11,611 nucleotides of DNA from an uncultured Opitutia bacterium (lineage in GTDB: Bacteria > Verrucomicrobiota > Verrucomicrobiia > Opitutales > UBA953). The position numbers and the translations under genes are program-made. The notes under the pieces were generated by a model. It made no database searches. It saw only the letters and a list, made by a program, of their open reading frames with translations, and was not told the DNA's origin. The stretch lies in the NCBI GenBank assembly GCA_903840235.1, contig CAIMFE010000103.1, positions 1 through 11,611 on the forward strand, read 5' to 3'. Every line of letters starts with the position of its first letter. Positions within the stretch are counted from its first letter, which is position 1. This document shows, in pieces, positions 1-6,406 of the stretch.

Positions 1-992
1 AGGTCAGCATAAGCGACGATTTCTGCTTTAATAAAACCTTTTTCAAAATCGGTATGAATGACCCCAGCACATTGTGGGGCGGTCATACCATGGCGGAATG
101 TCCACGCACGGACTTCTTTTTCTCCAGCAGTGAAATAGGTCGCTAGTCCGAGTAATTTATAAGCGCCGCGGATTAATCCGGACACGCCTGAGTCGGTTAC
201 GCCGAGAGCACTCAGATAATCTTTGGCTTCGTTCGGAGGTAAGTCGCAGAGTTCGGCTTCGACTTGAGCACAGATCACAACCGCTTCACAGCCGGATTGT
301 TCAGCAATATGTTTACGGACGGCTTCGACGTAAGGATTTTTGGAAGGATCCGCTAAATGTTCTTCGGCGACATTGCAGGCGTAGAGAACTGACTTCGATG
401 ACAAGAGAGCATAGCTTTTAATTCTGAGTCTTTCTTCATCGTTTACCGATAAACTGGAGGCAGGTTTGCCTTCATTTAAATGTTTAATCAGGCGGGTAAG
501 TAGTTCGACGTTTGCGATCGCGTCTTTGTCCTGACTCTTAATTTTCTTTTGATTCTTATCGAGCTGTTGTTCGGCCGATTGAATATCTGCTAAAATCAGT
601 TCGGTCTCAATCACACCAATATCGCGAATGGGATCCACTTTACCCATGTTGTGTACGATGTCATCATTATCGAAACAACGGACGACGTGGACGACGGCAT
701 CGACTTCACGAATGTTCGCTAAAAATTTATTCCCTAAACCTTCACCTTTAGATGCACCGGCAACTAATCCGGCAATATCTACGAATTCAATGGCCGCAGG
801 AATCACCACTTTGGTGCCAGCGATTTTTTGAAGTTCAAAGAGGCGATCGTCGGGCACTTCGACCACGCCGACGTTGGGCTCGATGGTACAGAACGGATAG
901 TTCGCCGCCTCAGCTTTGCGTGAGCGGGTGAGCGCGTTGAAGAGAGTAGACTTACCGACGTTGGGTAGTCCGACGATGCCTGCCTGTAACAT
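1..992 (-). CDS. ychF: Redox-regulated ATPase YchF (Obg-like ATPase 1), 3' end cut by the window
   Basis: Universally conserved P-loop ATPase of the OBG/TRAFAC class; the family binds ribosomes and is tied to translation quality and oxidative-stress responses. Seen here: Walker A (G1) GLPNVGKST near residues 8-16, switch II (G3) DIAGL at 72-76, and NVAE at 207-210, the NxxE form of the G4 motif that gives YchF its preference for ATP over GTP. The TGS domain begins around residue 280 with YFTAGEKEVRAWT and the DFEKGFIKAE segment. There are 330 complete codons plus two bases before position 1; family members are about 363 residues, so roughly the last 33 are missing. The ATG sits 34 bp after the lipoprotein gene, with no Shine-Dalgarno at the usual distance. 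It is probably co-transcribed from rpoD. Identification is secure; its exact cellular role is general family knowledge. Confidence 0.97.
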   Translation of the reverse strand, partial: MLQAGIVGLPNVGKSTLFNALTRSRKAEAANYPFCTIEPNVGVVEVPDDRLFELQKIAGTKVVIPAAIEFVDIAGLVAGASKGEGLGNKFLANIREVDAVVHVVRCFDNDDIVHNMGKVDPIRDIGVIETELILADIQSAEQQLDKNQKKIKSQDKDAIANVELLTRLIKHLNEGKPASSLSVNDEERLRIKSYALLSSKSVLYACNVAEEHLADPSKNPYVEAVRKHIAEQSGCEAVVICAQVEAELCDLPPNEAKDYLSALGVTDSGVSGLIRGAYKLLGLATYFTAGEKEVRAWTFRHGMTAPQCAGVIHTDFEKGFIKAEIVAYAD

Positions 993-1026
993 AGAGTTTG
1001 CAACGTGGGCGTCCTTGCCCCGAAGG

Positions 1027-1437
1027 TCAAGAGCCGGAAATGAACAATGGCAAAGTCTCCGCTTCTTCGCGGGTTTTGCTGTTGGGAAGAACGACCTCTT
1101 GGTCGGGCAATACTTGCCCTTTATTGAGTTTAGCTAAGCAGACCCGACCCTTAATTGACTGCACACTTAATAATGCGGTCGGCTTCAAGTCGTTATCGCG
1201 GGCGACAATGACATCATTCTCTCTTAAATTAAACTCCGGGACTTCTCGCACTAAATGAACAGCGATGAGGCCAGTGAATTCAGACGAACGCCCGATAAAC
1301 CCAACGCGATAGTTTGTTGAACTACCGATGGGTTTACTGAACGGAGATACCGGCTCAACAACTTCACTCTCTGTTGGCGTCGTCGCACAACCCGTGATGA
1401 GTAATGCTAGAACGACGCAACAGAGACGTGAAATCAC
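1027..1437 (-). CDS. Small putative lipoprotein of unknown function between rpoD and ychF
   Basis: I do not recognise a named family. The 136-residue product begins with a short basic N-terminus, a hydrophobic stretch and a lipobox LITGC with the lipidated Cys at residue 17, so it should be a membrane-anchored lipoprotein. A low-complexity linker (TTPTESEVVEPVSPFSKP) is followed by about 90 residues that look all-beta, with alternating hydrophobics and short loops (for example LKPTALLSVQSIKGRVCLAKL). They weakly recall small beta-barrel domains of verrucomicrobial envelope proteins, but this is only an impression. The start is GTG: its first base directly follows the TAA stop of rpoD (TAAGTG), so translation may be coupled to rpoD. 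No Shine-Dalgarno is visible; the end of rpoD there is a CAG-rich polyglutamine tract. The intact lipobox and tight spacing argue for a real gene. Confidence 0.78.
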   Translation of the reverse strand: MISRLCCVVLALLITGCATTPTESEVVEPVSPFSKPIGSSTNYRVGFIGRSSEFTGLIAVHLVREVPEFNLRENDVIVARDNDLKPTALLSVQSIKGRVCLAKLNKGQVLPDQEVVLPNSKTREEAETLPLFISGS

Positions 1438-3567
1438 TTAGAGCTGCTGATTTTGCTGCTGCTGTTGACGGTGTGCCGCGATGAAGTCGTTGTTCTTCTG
1501 ACGGAACGCTTCCAAGGTCGCGCTTGGCTTGTCGATTTCGCTTAATTTATCTGGATCGGTTTCAGGATCCACGAAGTTATCAAAGCCAGGACCAGAAGTA
1601 TCCAGTTCGCCTTCGAACATGCCTTGAAGTTTACGCATGCGCGTCGGGTGACGCATCTTGCGGAGAGCTTTGGCTTCAATTTGGCGAATACGTTCACGAG
1701 TCACTTTGAAGTGACGACCGACTTCTTCGAGGGTACGTTGAACGCCATCGAGTAAACCGAAACGGAGAATTAAAACTTCTTTTTCGCGTTCAGCTAAGGA
1801 ATGCAGAACGAAGTCAATCTTCTCACGCAAGAGGCGAGTGGAAGCAGTATCGCTGGGGTTTTCCGCTGATTTATCTTCAATGAAATCGCCCAAGGAAGTG
1901 TCTTCACCATCACCGACGGGTGATTGTAAAGAGATAGGCTGCTGGGCCATCTTCATGATTTGTTGAACGCGATCGATGGCCATGTTCATCTCGTTCGCGA
2001 CTTCTTCAGCAGTAGGTTCGTGACCTAATTCCTGCGTGAGTTGTTTTTGCACCTGCATTACCTTGTTCAAGGTTTCAATCATGTGCACGGGAATACGGAT
2101 GGTACGAGCTTGGTCCGCGATAGAGCGGGTGATTGCTTGGCGAATCCACCAGGTTGCGTAGGTCGAGAATTTGTAGCCACGACGATACTCGAATTTTTCC
2201 ACCGCTTTAACTAAGCCCATATTACCTTCTTGAATAAGGTCGGTGAAGAGCAGTCCGCGATTTTGATATTTCTTCGCAATCGAAATCACTAAGCGCAAGT
2301 TGTGCTCAACCATTTCGGTTTTCGCTTTTTGTGCTTCGTCTAAATGTTTACGCACGGAACGTACGCAGTGAAGAAGTTCGGTTGGGGACATGCGCCAGCG
2401 ACGCTCAATCTCCTGGGCACGGGTGGAGGAGACTTCAGGACGGCGAGCGAGTTTGGCACGCACGGGACCGCGCATGATCGGCGCAGGATTTGCTAAGAGG
2501 CGACAGTCTTCGAGGTCGGCCTTTAATTCAGGTAATTCCAACCAATCTTCAAAAAGCTTCATCTTGAAGAAGAATTTACGGAGGATGTCTTTACAGCCTT
2601 CTTTGCTGGTTAGTTCAATTTTACGATAAGCTTCACGTGCTTTCGCTTTTTTGCCTTCGTCTTTTTCTTCATTATATTTCTTCCAAGCCTTTTCGAGACG
2701 CTCTTCGAGTTTGATACATTCATCAATCGCCTTGGGTAAGTTCTTATAATAGGTATCACGTGACTCTACTTTTTTATCGATAACGACTTTATCGAAACGT
2801 TCATCTTTTTTGAAAACCTTTTGGGCGAGATCGAGTTGGTAGGGCAGGGTGAGCCAGCAGGAGAAGAGGAATTCTTGGGCGCGTAATTCAGTGTCTTCGA
2901 TGCGTTTGGAGATTTCGACTTCTTGTTCGCGAGTGAGCAGGGGCTTGTGGCCCATTTGCTTTAAATAAACATTGAATGGGTCGTAAGGTGCATCTGCGGG
3001 AACCGTACGTGCTGCCTCTTCTTCCGACTCGTCGATTTTCTTCTGATACATTTCGACTTCTTCTTCATCGAGTAATTTAATTTCTAAATTATCGAGAATG
3101 TTCATGATGCTTTCGATCAACTCAGCATCGGTCGCGCTATCAGGAATGACTTCGTTAATATTTTGAACGGTCACGTAGCCATTCTTTTTGGAGAGTCCGA
3201 CGAGGATCTGAACCTTGGCGTTAACATCCTTAGGTACAATCGGAACGTTGAGAGCTTTGTCCTTACCAAAGGGAATAGGCTTAGGTGCGATTTTGGCTAA
3301 AATTTTCTGATCAATCACCGGTTTGGCGGCGACTGGCTTGGATGCGACAACTGGGGCGACCTTGGCTGGTGCTGCTTTAGCAGGTGCCACCTTTGCGGGT
3401 GCTGCTTTGGTGTTAACGACAGCTGCTTTGACTGCGGGCTTGGCGGCGACTGGCTTCGCTAGTGCTTTGCCGGCGGGTTTCGCCACCGCTTTTACAGCGA
3501 TGGGCTTAGCCACAGGTTTAGTAGGTTTCTTGGAGTGAGCTTTTTTGTTATTTTTGGATTCGGGCAT
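1438..3567 (-). CDS. rpoD: RNA polymerase primary sigma factor RpoD (sigma-70) with basic N-terminal tail
   Basis: Main housekeeping sigma factor, directing RNA polymerase core to -10/-35 promoters. Of 709 residues, about 1-85 form an Ala/Lys/Pro-rich tail. Region 1.1 spans about 107-170 (ILVGLSKKNGYVTVQNINEV). Region 1.2 starts near 194 with PYDPFNVYLKQMG. A charged non-conserved region runs about 230-405. Regions 2.1-2.4 cover about 415-490 (EHNLRLVISIAKKYQNRG, DLIQEGNMGLVKAVEKF, YATWWIRQAITR). Region 3 covers about 495-575. Region 4 spans about 585-645, with the helix-turn-helix TLEEVGRHFKVTRERIRQIE that reads the -35 box. About 60 further residues follow and end in a Gln-rich tail (RQQQQQNQQL). 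The ATG at 3567 is the only sensible start and keeps the whole tail in frame. The gene lies 100 bp after dnaG, the macromolecular-synthesis operon order, and its stop abuts the next start. Confidence 0.98.
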   Translation of the reverse strand: MPESKNNKKAHSKKPTKPVAKPIAVKAVAKPAGKALAKPVAAKPAVKAAVVNTKAAPAKVAPAKAAPAKVAPVVASKPVAAKPVIDQKILAKIAPKPIPFGKDKALNVPIVPKDVNAKVQILVGLSKKNGYVTVQNINEVIPDSATDAELIESIMNILDNLEIKLLDEEEVEMYQKKIDESEEEAARTVPADAPYDPFNVYLKQMGHKPLLTREQEVEISKRIEDTELRAQEFLFSCWLTLPYQLDLAQKVFKKDERFDKVVIDKKVESRDTYYKNLPKAIDECIKLEERLEKAWKKYNEEKDEGKKAKAREAYRKIELTSKEGCKDILRKFFFKMKLFEDWLELPELKADLEDCRLLANPAPIMRGPVRAKLARRPEVSSTRAQEIERRWRMSPTELLHCVRSVRKHLDEAQKAKTEMVEHNLRLVISIAKKYQNRGLLFTDLIQEGNMGLVKAVEKFEYRRGYKFSTYATWWIRQAITRSIADQARTIRIPVHMIETLNKVMQVQKQLTQELGHEPTAEEVANEMNMAIDRVQQIMKMAQQPISLQSPVGDGEDTSLGDFIEDKSAENPSDTASTRLLREKIDFVLHSLAEREKEVLILRFGLLDGVQRTLEEVGRHFKVTRERIRQIEAKALRKMRHPTRMRKLQGMFEGELDTSGPGFDNFVDPETDPDKLSEIDKPSATLEAFRQKNNDFIAAHRQQQQQNQQL
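3316..3522 (-). repeat. Imperfect tandem repeats encoding the Ala/Lys/Pro tail of RpoD
   Basis: The DNA for RpoD residues about 16-84 is built from related short units encoding AKP, VAKP, AAKP and APAKV/APAKA blocks. On the plus strand this appears as recurring GGTGCTGCTTT and GGCGACTGGCTT elements. The composition resembles histone-H1-like bacterial tails. Such DNA expands and contracts easily, so length may vary between strains. Confidence 0.75.
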
Positions 3568-3667
3568 GTTTGGAAAGTGATTTGTTTTAAGTTAGCCTCT
3601 ATACACTAGGGGCTGGTTAAGTGGGAAAAACTGCGAGGGCGGAATTTTGACCTAAACTGAACTTATT
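3568..3667 (-). other. dnaG-rpoD intergenic spacer
   Basis: This 100-bp spacer separates the dnaG stop from the rpoD ATG. It contains an imperfect hairpin (GCCTCTA / TAGGGGC around a five-base loop, about 3595-3613), which is too weak and lacks the U-run needed for a confident terminator. On the minus strand a TATAGA hexamer could be a -10 element for an internal rpoD promoter, but no -35 match lies at a normal distance. No Shine-Dalgarno precedes rpoD. Whether rpoD has its own promoter cannot be decided from sequence. Confidence 0.4.
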
Positions 3668-5545
3668 TTAGTTTCCTGACTTCGGGAGCGACGGGGGAGT
3701 CAGGCTTTCTTTACGGAGTTTAATCTTTTCGGTTAATAAGGAATTAAGTTTGTCGACTTCGGTGGAAGGAGTGGAAGCGATTTGCGCGTCGATTTGTCGG
3801 TTCTGAAGTTGGATACGTCGTTGATGGAAGGCTTTGAGGATGCTGTTGATTCTACCTTTTAGTTCTCCTTCTTGGTCCTGATCTTGCGTTTGGTGGGATG
3901 TTAATTTCGCGGCTTCGGTTTGGAGTTCTGGGTCGAGTACATTGACGGCTTCACGGATTCCTTTGAAATGCCCGTTCACCGCTTCGTTTAAGAGGGCGAG
4001 CAATAAACTGCCTCCTCGATAATTAATATCAATCCACTCAAGGGGTAGGGCTTCGGAAACGGGGATAAAGTACTGTTCATGCCGCAATAAGACATGTATT
4101 AAGTCTTCTTCGGGAGTTGTCAAGCCCCCCCCCTTGACAACCGGGACTTCGACCGGTTGGGCAGGGGCTAACTGGGCGGCTGGTCGGCGGGACGCCGAAT
4201 TGGCCAAATGTCGCTCATAGGCCATGTGCATTTCGCGAATACCGATGCCTGCGTGTCGTGCTGCCTCATTGAGTGCCTCGCGAACAATTTCCTCGGCGCC
4301 AGCTTGTTCGACGATCGGGAAAAGGCTTTCGAGCAGGGAGAGTCTTTGGGCGAGTGGGCTCGTCGTACTCCCTTCCGGGATAATGGACTGAACGCAGAAA
4401 CGCATGGCGGTTCGGGCAGTTTTTAAAAGGTCAGGCCAGGACTCGATGCTGTGTGTCGAAAAATATTCATCTGGATCTTTACCGCCGGGGAGTGAGAGGA
4501 AGCGAATGTCGAGACCTTCACGTAGGCCGATGGGGAGGAGACGGAGGGCGGCTTTTTGTCCAGCCGCATCCGAGTCTAAGAAAACGACTAGCTGTTTGGT
4601 GAAGCGACGTAACTGGGCGAGGTGCTCTTCGGTGACGGCGGTGCCTTGGGCGGCGATGACCCCGTGGATGCCGACGGAGTGGCAGCGAATAGCGTCGAGC
4701 TGACCTTCGACGAGCACGAATGGCTCTTCGTCTTTTCGATTCGCCCGAGCCCGATCTAAATTAAATACCGTACGCGATTTTTTGAATAAATCCGTCTCCG
4801 GTGAATTCACATACTTCGCTTCGCGCGAAGGGTCGTCCTGCGGCGTAATATCGAGTGTTCGTGCGGTGAAAGCGATAACTCGGCCTTGAATATCGCGAAT
4901 CGGAATGACTAGGCGGCCGCGAAAACGACAGCGCCAGCGAATCGGATCAGGTTGTTTGTCGACGCCGAAAAATAATCCCGTTCCGGCAATCGCTTCTTTG
5001 GTGAAATTCTTTTTTAGTAATCCTGGGATTAATTTAGAGTCATCAATCGGAGCAAATCCAATCCCGAAATCTTCAGCGACGGACAAATCGAATTTACGGT
5101 TCTCGGTCCAATATTTTTTAATCCATTCGCTGTGTTGCGCGTCCTCGAGAAAACACCGATGCCAGTAATCGGCAATCAGTTGGTGGATTTCGAGAAGTTG
5201 GCTACGCAGTGAACGACCTTCCGTGGTTTGGGAAGATTGTTCGTATTCTAGTTCGACGCCGAAGCGCATCGCGACGCGTTCCACAGCTTCAGGAAAATCT
5301 AGGCCTTCGCGTGCGGTGACTAATTTAAAAACATCGCCGCCTTGTTGAGTGCTAAAGCAGTACCATAGACCCGTTTCGGGATTTACTTTAAACGACGGAC
5401 TTTTTTCCGACTTAAAAGGACTCAGCCCCCACCAATCGCGACCGCGTTGTTTCATTTGGGTATAGTCACCTGCCAGAGCTACAATATCAGCTCGCTGTCT
5501 TAAGTCGTCGATGGATCTGCGTGAGATGAGTGCCACTGCTGTCAA
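3668..5545 (-). CDS. dnaG: DNA primase DnaG with degenerate zinc-binding domain
   Basis: Synthesises RNA primers at the replication fork in partnership with the DnaB helicase. Of 625 residues, the N-terminal CHC2-type domain (about 8-100) keeps its fold motifs but not its ligands: the usual C-x2-H reads GLSPFK (Ser42, Lys45) and the usual C-x2-C reads CFST (Cys63, Thr66). The RNA-polymerase domain includes FRGRLVIPIRDIQGRVIAFT (208-227) and YVNSPETDLFKKSR (245-258). The TOPRIM domain has the catalytic Glu280 in VEGQLD and Asp324/Asp326 in FLDSDAAG. A Pro/Ala linker near 452-470 leads to a C-terminal helicase-binding domain (about 478-615). The start is TTG at 5545 or GTG at 5536; no ATG exists between an upstream stop and conserved sequence. 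Neither start has a Shine-Dalgarno. rpsU, its usual upstream neighbour, is absent. Confidence 0.97.
   Translation of the reverse strand: MTAVALISRRSIDDLRQRADIVALAGDYTQMKQRGRDWWGLSPFKSEKSPSFKVNPETGLWYCFSTQQGGDVFKLVTAREGLDFPEAVERVAMRFGVELEYEQSSQTTEGRSLRSQLLEIHQLIADYWHRCFLEDAQHSEWIKKYWTENRKFDLSVAEDFGIGFAPIDDSKLIPGLLKKNFTKEAIAGTGLFFGVDKQPDPIRWRCRFRGRLVIPIRDIQGRVIAFTARTLDITPQDDPSREAKYVNSPETDLFKKSRTVFNLDRARANRKDEEPFVLVEGQLDAIRCHSVGIHGVIAAQGTAVTEEHLAQLRRFTKQLVVFLDSDAAGQKAALRLLPIGLREGLDIRFLSLPGGKDPDEYFSTHSIESWPDLLKTARTAMRFCVQSIIPEGSTTSPLAQRLSLLESLFPIVEQAGAEEIVREALNEAARHAGIGIREMHMAYERHLANSASRRPAAQLAPAQPVEVPVVKGGGLTTPEEDLIHVLLRHEQYFIPVSEALPLEWIDINYRGGSLLLALLNEAVNGHFKGIREAVNVLDPELQTEAAKLTSHQTQDQDQEGELKGRINSILKAFHQRRIQLQNRQIDAQIASTPSTEVDKLNSLLTEKIKLRKESLTPPSLPKSGN
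4116..4141. repeat. Perfect 9-bp inverted repeat flanking a C-run (G-run in the dnaG message)
   Basis: Arms GTTGTCAAG (4116-4124) and CTTGACAAC (4133-4141) are exact reverse complements around eight cytosines. On the coding strand this is nine consecutive G (4133-4125) following AA, within codons 469-477 of dnaG (VVKGGGLTT). It falls at the boundary between the Pro/Ala linker and the helicase-binding domain. The long homopolymer inside a hairpin is a candidate slippage site. Confidence 0.85.
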
Positions 5546-5564
5546 GGGGTGTGTGTCAAGGGGG
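5541..5564. repeat. Two GTCAAGGGG direct repeats overlapping the dnaG start
   Basis: GTCAAGGGG occurs at 5541-5549 and again from 5555, 14 bp apart. On the minus strand each reads CCCCTTGACA, so each holds a consensus -35 hexamer TTGACA, and the proximal copy contains the TTG start codon of dnaG. Neither TTGACA has a -10 at 16-18 bp, so a promoter is not supported. The CTTGAC core with adjacent C/G-run is shared with the inverted repeat inside dnaG. Confidence 0.6.
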
Positions 5565-5619
5565 GCGGTGCAACCGAAAATATTGTTATTTTAACTCTTA
5601 GTACAAGCAGGGGTTTGCC

Positions 5620-5629
5620 TTAGGCCTAA
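5620..5629. promoter_or_regulatory. 10-bp palindrome in the dnaG/permease divergent region (possible operator)
   Basis: TTAGGCCTAA is a perfect 10-bp palindrome in the 104-bp gap between divergent dnaG and the ABC permease, 20 bp upstream of the permease GTG. A TTGCCT element directly overlaps its left end and could be a weak -35 for the permease, but no good -10 follows. Position suits a regulator site; the symmetry is short enough to occur by chance. Confidence 0.25.
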
Positions 5630-5649
5630 AAATAATCATTACACCCCAT

Positions 5650-6402
5650 GTGCGGCTATCACGAATCTTACCTCCCTTTTTAACGGCCTTAGTCATCCTC
5701 GTTGTTTGGCAGGTCTTGCCGCCTATTCTTGGAATCCAAGATTATCTATTGCCGCGTCCTAGTTTGGTTTTCCAGACCATCGTCAAAGAAGCCCAATTTC
5801 TGGTCCCAGCTGCCGGTCGGACGGCTATCGCGGCGGCACTCGGACTTTTGAGCGCGATTGCAGGCGGGTTGATTGTGGCCAGTTTCTTTACGATGTTCGT
5901 CTCTGTTCGTCGTAGCTTTCTCCCTTGGGTTTTGATTTTGCAGATGACACCCGTGATTGTCCTGGTGCCATTGATTGCGATTTGGCTGGGGTCAGGTTTG
6001 GCGAGTATCGTCGCCATCACCTTTTTAATTTCATTTTTCCCCATCGCGGCTTCAGCGTCGTCAGGCATGTCGCAGGTGGATCCCAACTATGCGGATTTAT
6101 TTAAGGTGATGAAGGCCACTCGCGCCCAAACTTTTTGGAAACTCTGGTTGCCTGGTGCACTGCCGAGTGTGATTACTGGAGTGAAAATTGCGGCGAGCTT
6201 AGCCACCGTTGGCGCGGTGAGTGGCGAGTACATGGTGGGAACGAATCCCGCTGAAAGTGGCTTAGGTTATCTTCTCCAAATTTATTGGAGTCGCACAGAT
6301 ACCGCGGCCGTTTTTGCGGTGGCTGTGGTCGCTTGTATTGTCGGCTATTGTTTCGTCGCCCTCGTCAATTGGATTGGGGCACGACTACTCATCCGCGAAT
6401 AA
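5650..6402 (+). CDS. ABC transporter permease, NitT/TauT-like (BPD_transp_1 family)
   Basis: Inner-membrane permease subunit of an importer, normally paired with an ATPase and a periplasmic binding protein. Its 250 residues match the SsuC/TauC/NrtB-type length. Hydrophobic segments lie near 8-26, 54-84, 90-114, 116-140, 175-195 and 215-246. After the first comes IQDYLLPRPSLVF, the usual post-TM1 motif of this group. The cytoplasmic EAA loop, which contacts the ATPase, is about 147-171: DLFKVMKATRAQTFWKLWLP, with the conserved terminal LP. The start is GTG at 5650; an ATG two bases earlier is in another frame and soon hits a stop. No ATPase or binding protein flanks it: dnaG is divergent and trmO converges four bases downstream. 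Substrate cannot be told; nitrate, sulfonate or a thiamine/riboflavin precursor type are all possible. Confidence 0.9.
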   Translation: MRLSRILPPFLTALVILVVWQVLPPILGIQDYLLPRPSLVFQTIVKEAQFLVPAAGRTAIAAALGLLSAIAGGLIVASFFTMFVSVRRSFLPWVLILQMTPVIVLVPLIAIWLGSGLASIVAITFLISFFPIAASASSGMSQVDPNYADLFKVMKATRAQTFWKLWLPGALPSVITGVKIAASLATVGAVSGEYMVGTNPAESGLGYLLQIYWSRTDTAAVFAVAVVACIVGYCFVALVNWIGARLLIRE

Positions 6403-6406
6403 TTAC

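Noticed and set aside
998..1258. 86-residue plus-strand open frame over the lipoprotein gene
   Set aside because: The opposite strand has a lipobox protein in a consistent operon context; this frame has no recognisable feature.
3316..3522. Alanine/lysine tract as a separate plus-strand gene
   Set aside because: The plus-strand frame (3323-3538) is Ala/Gly/Thr low complexity, as expected from the antisense of repeated AKP codons.
5540..5559. Two TTGACA hexamers upstream of dnaG as -35 promoter boxes
   Set aside because: Positions 16-18 bp downstream of each (minus strand) hold no TATAAT-like sequence.
5742..6086. 114-residue open frame on the minus strand inside the permease gene
   Set aside because: Antisense shadow of a well-supported membrane protein; the translation shows no family features.
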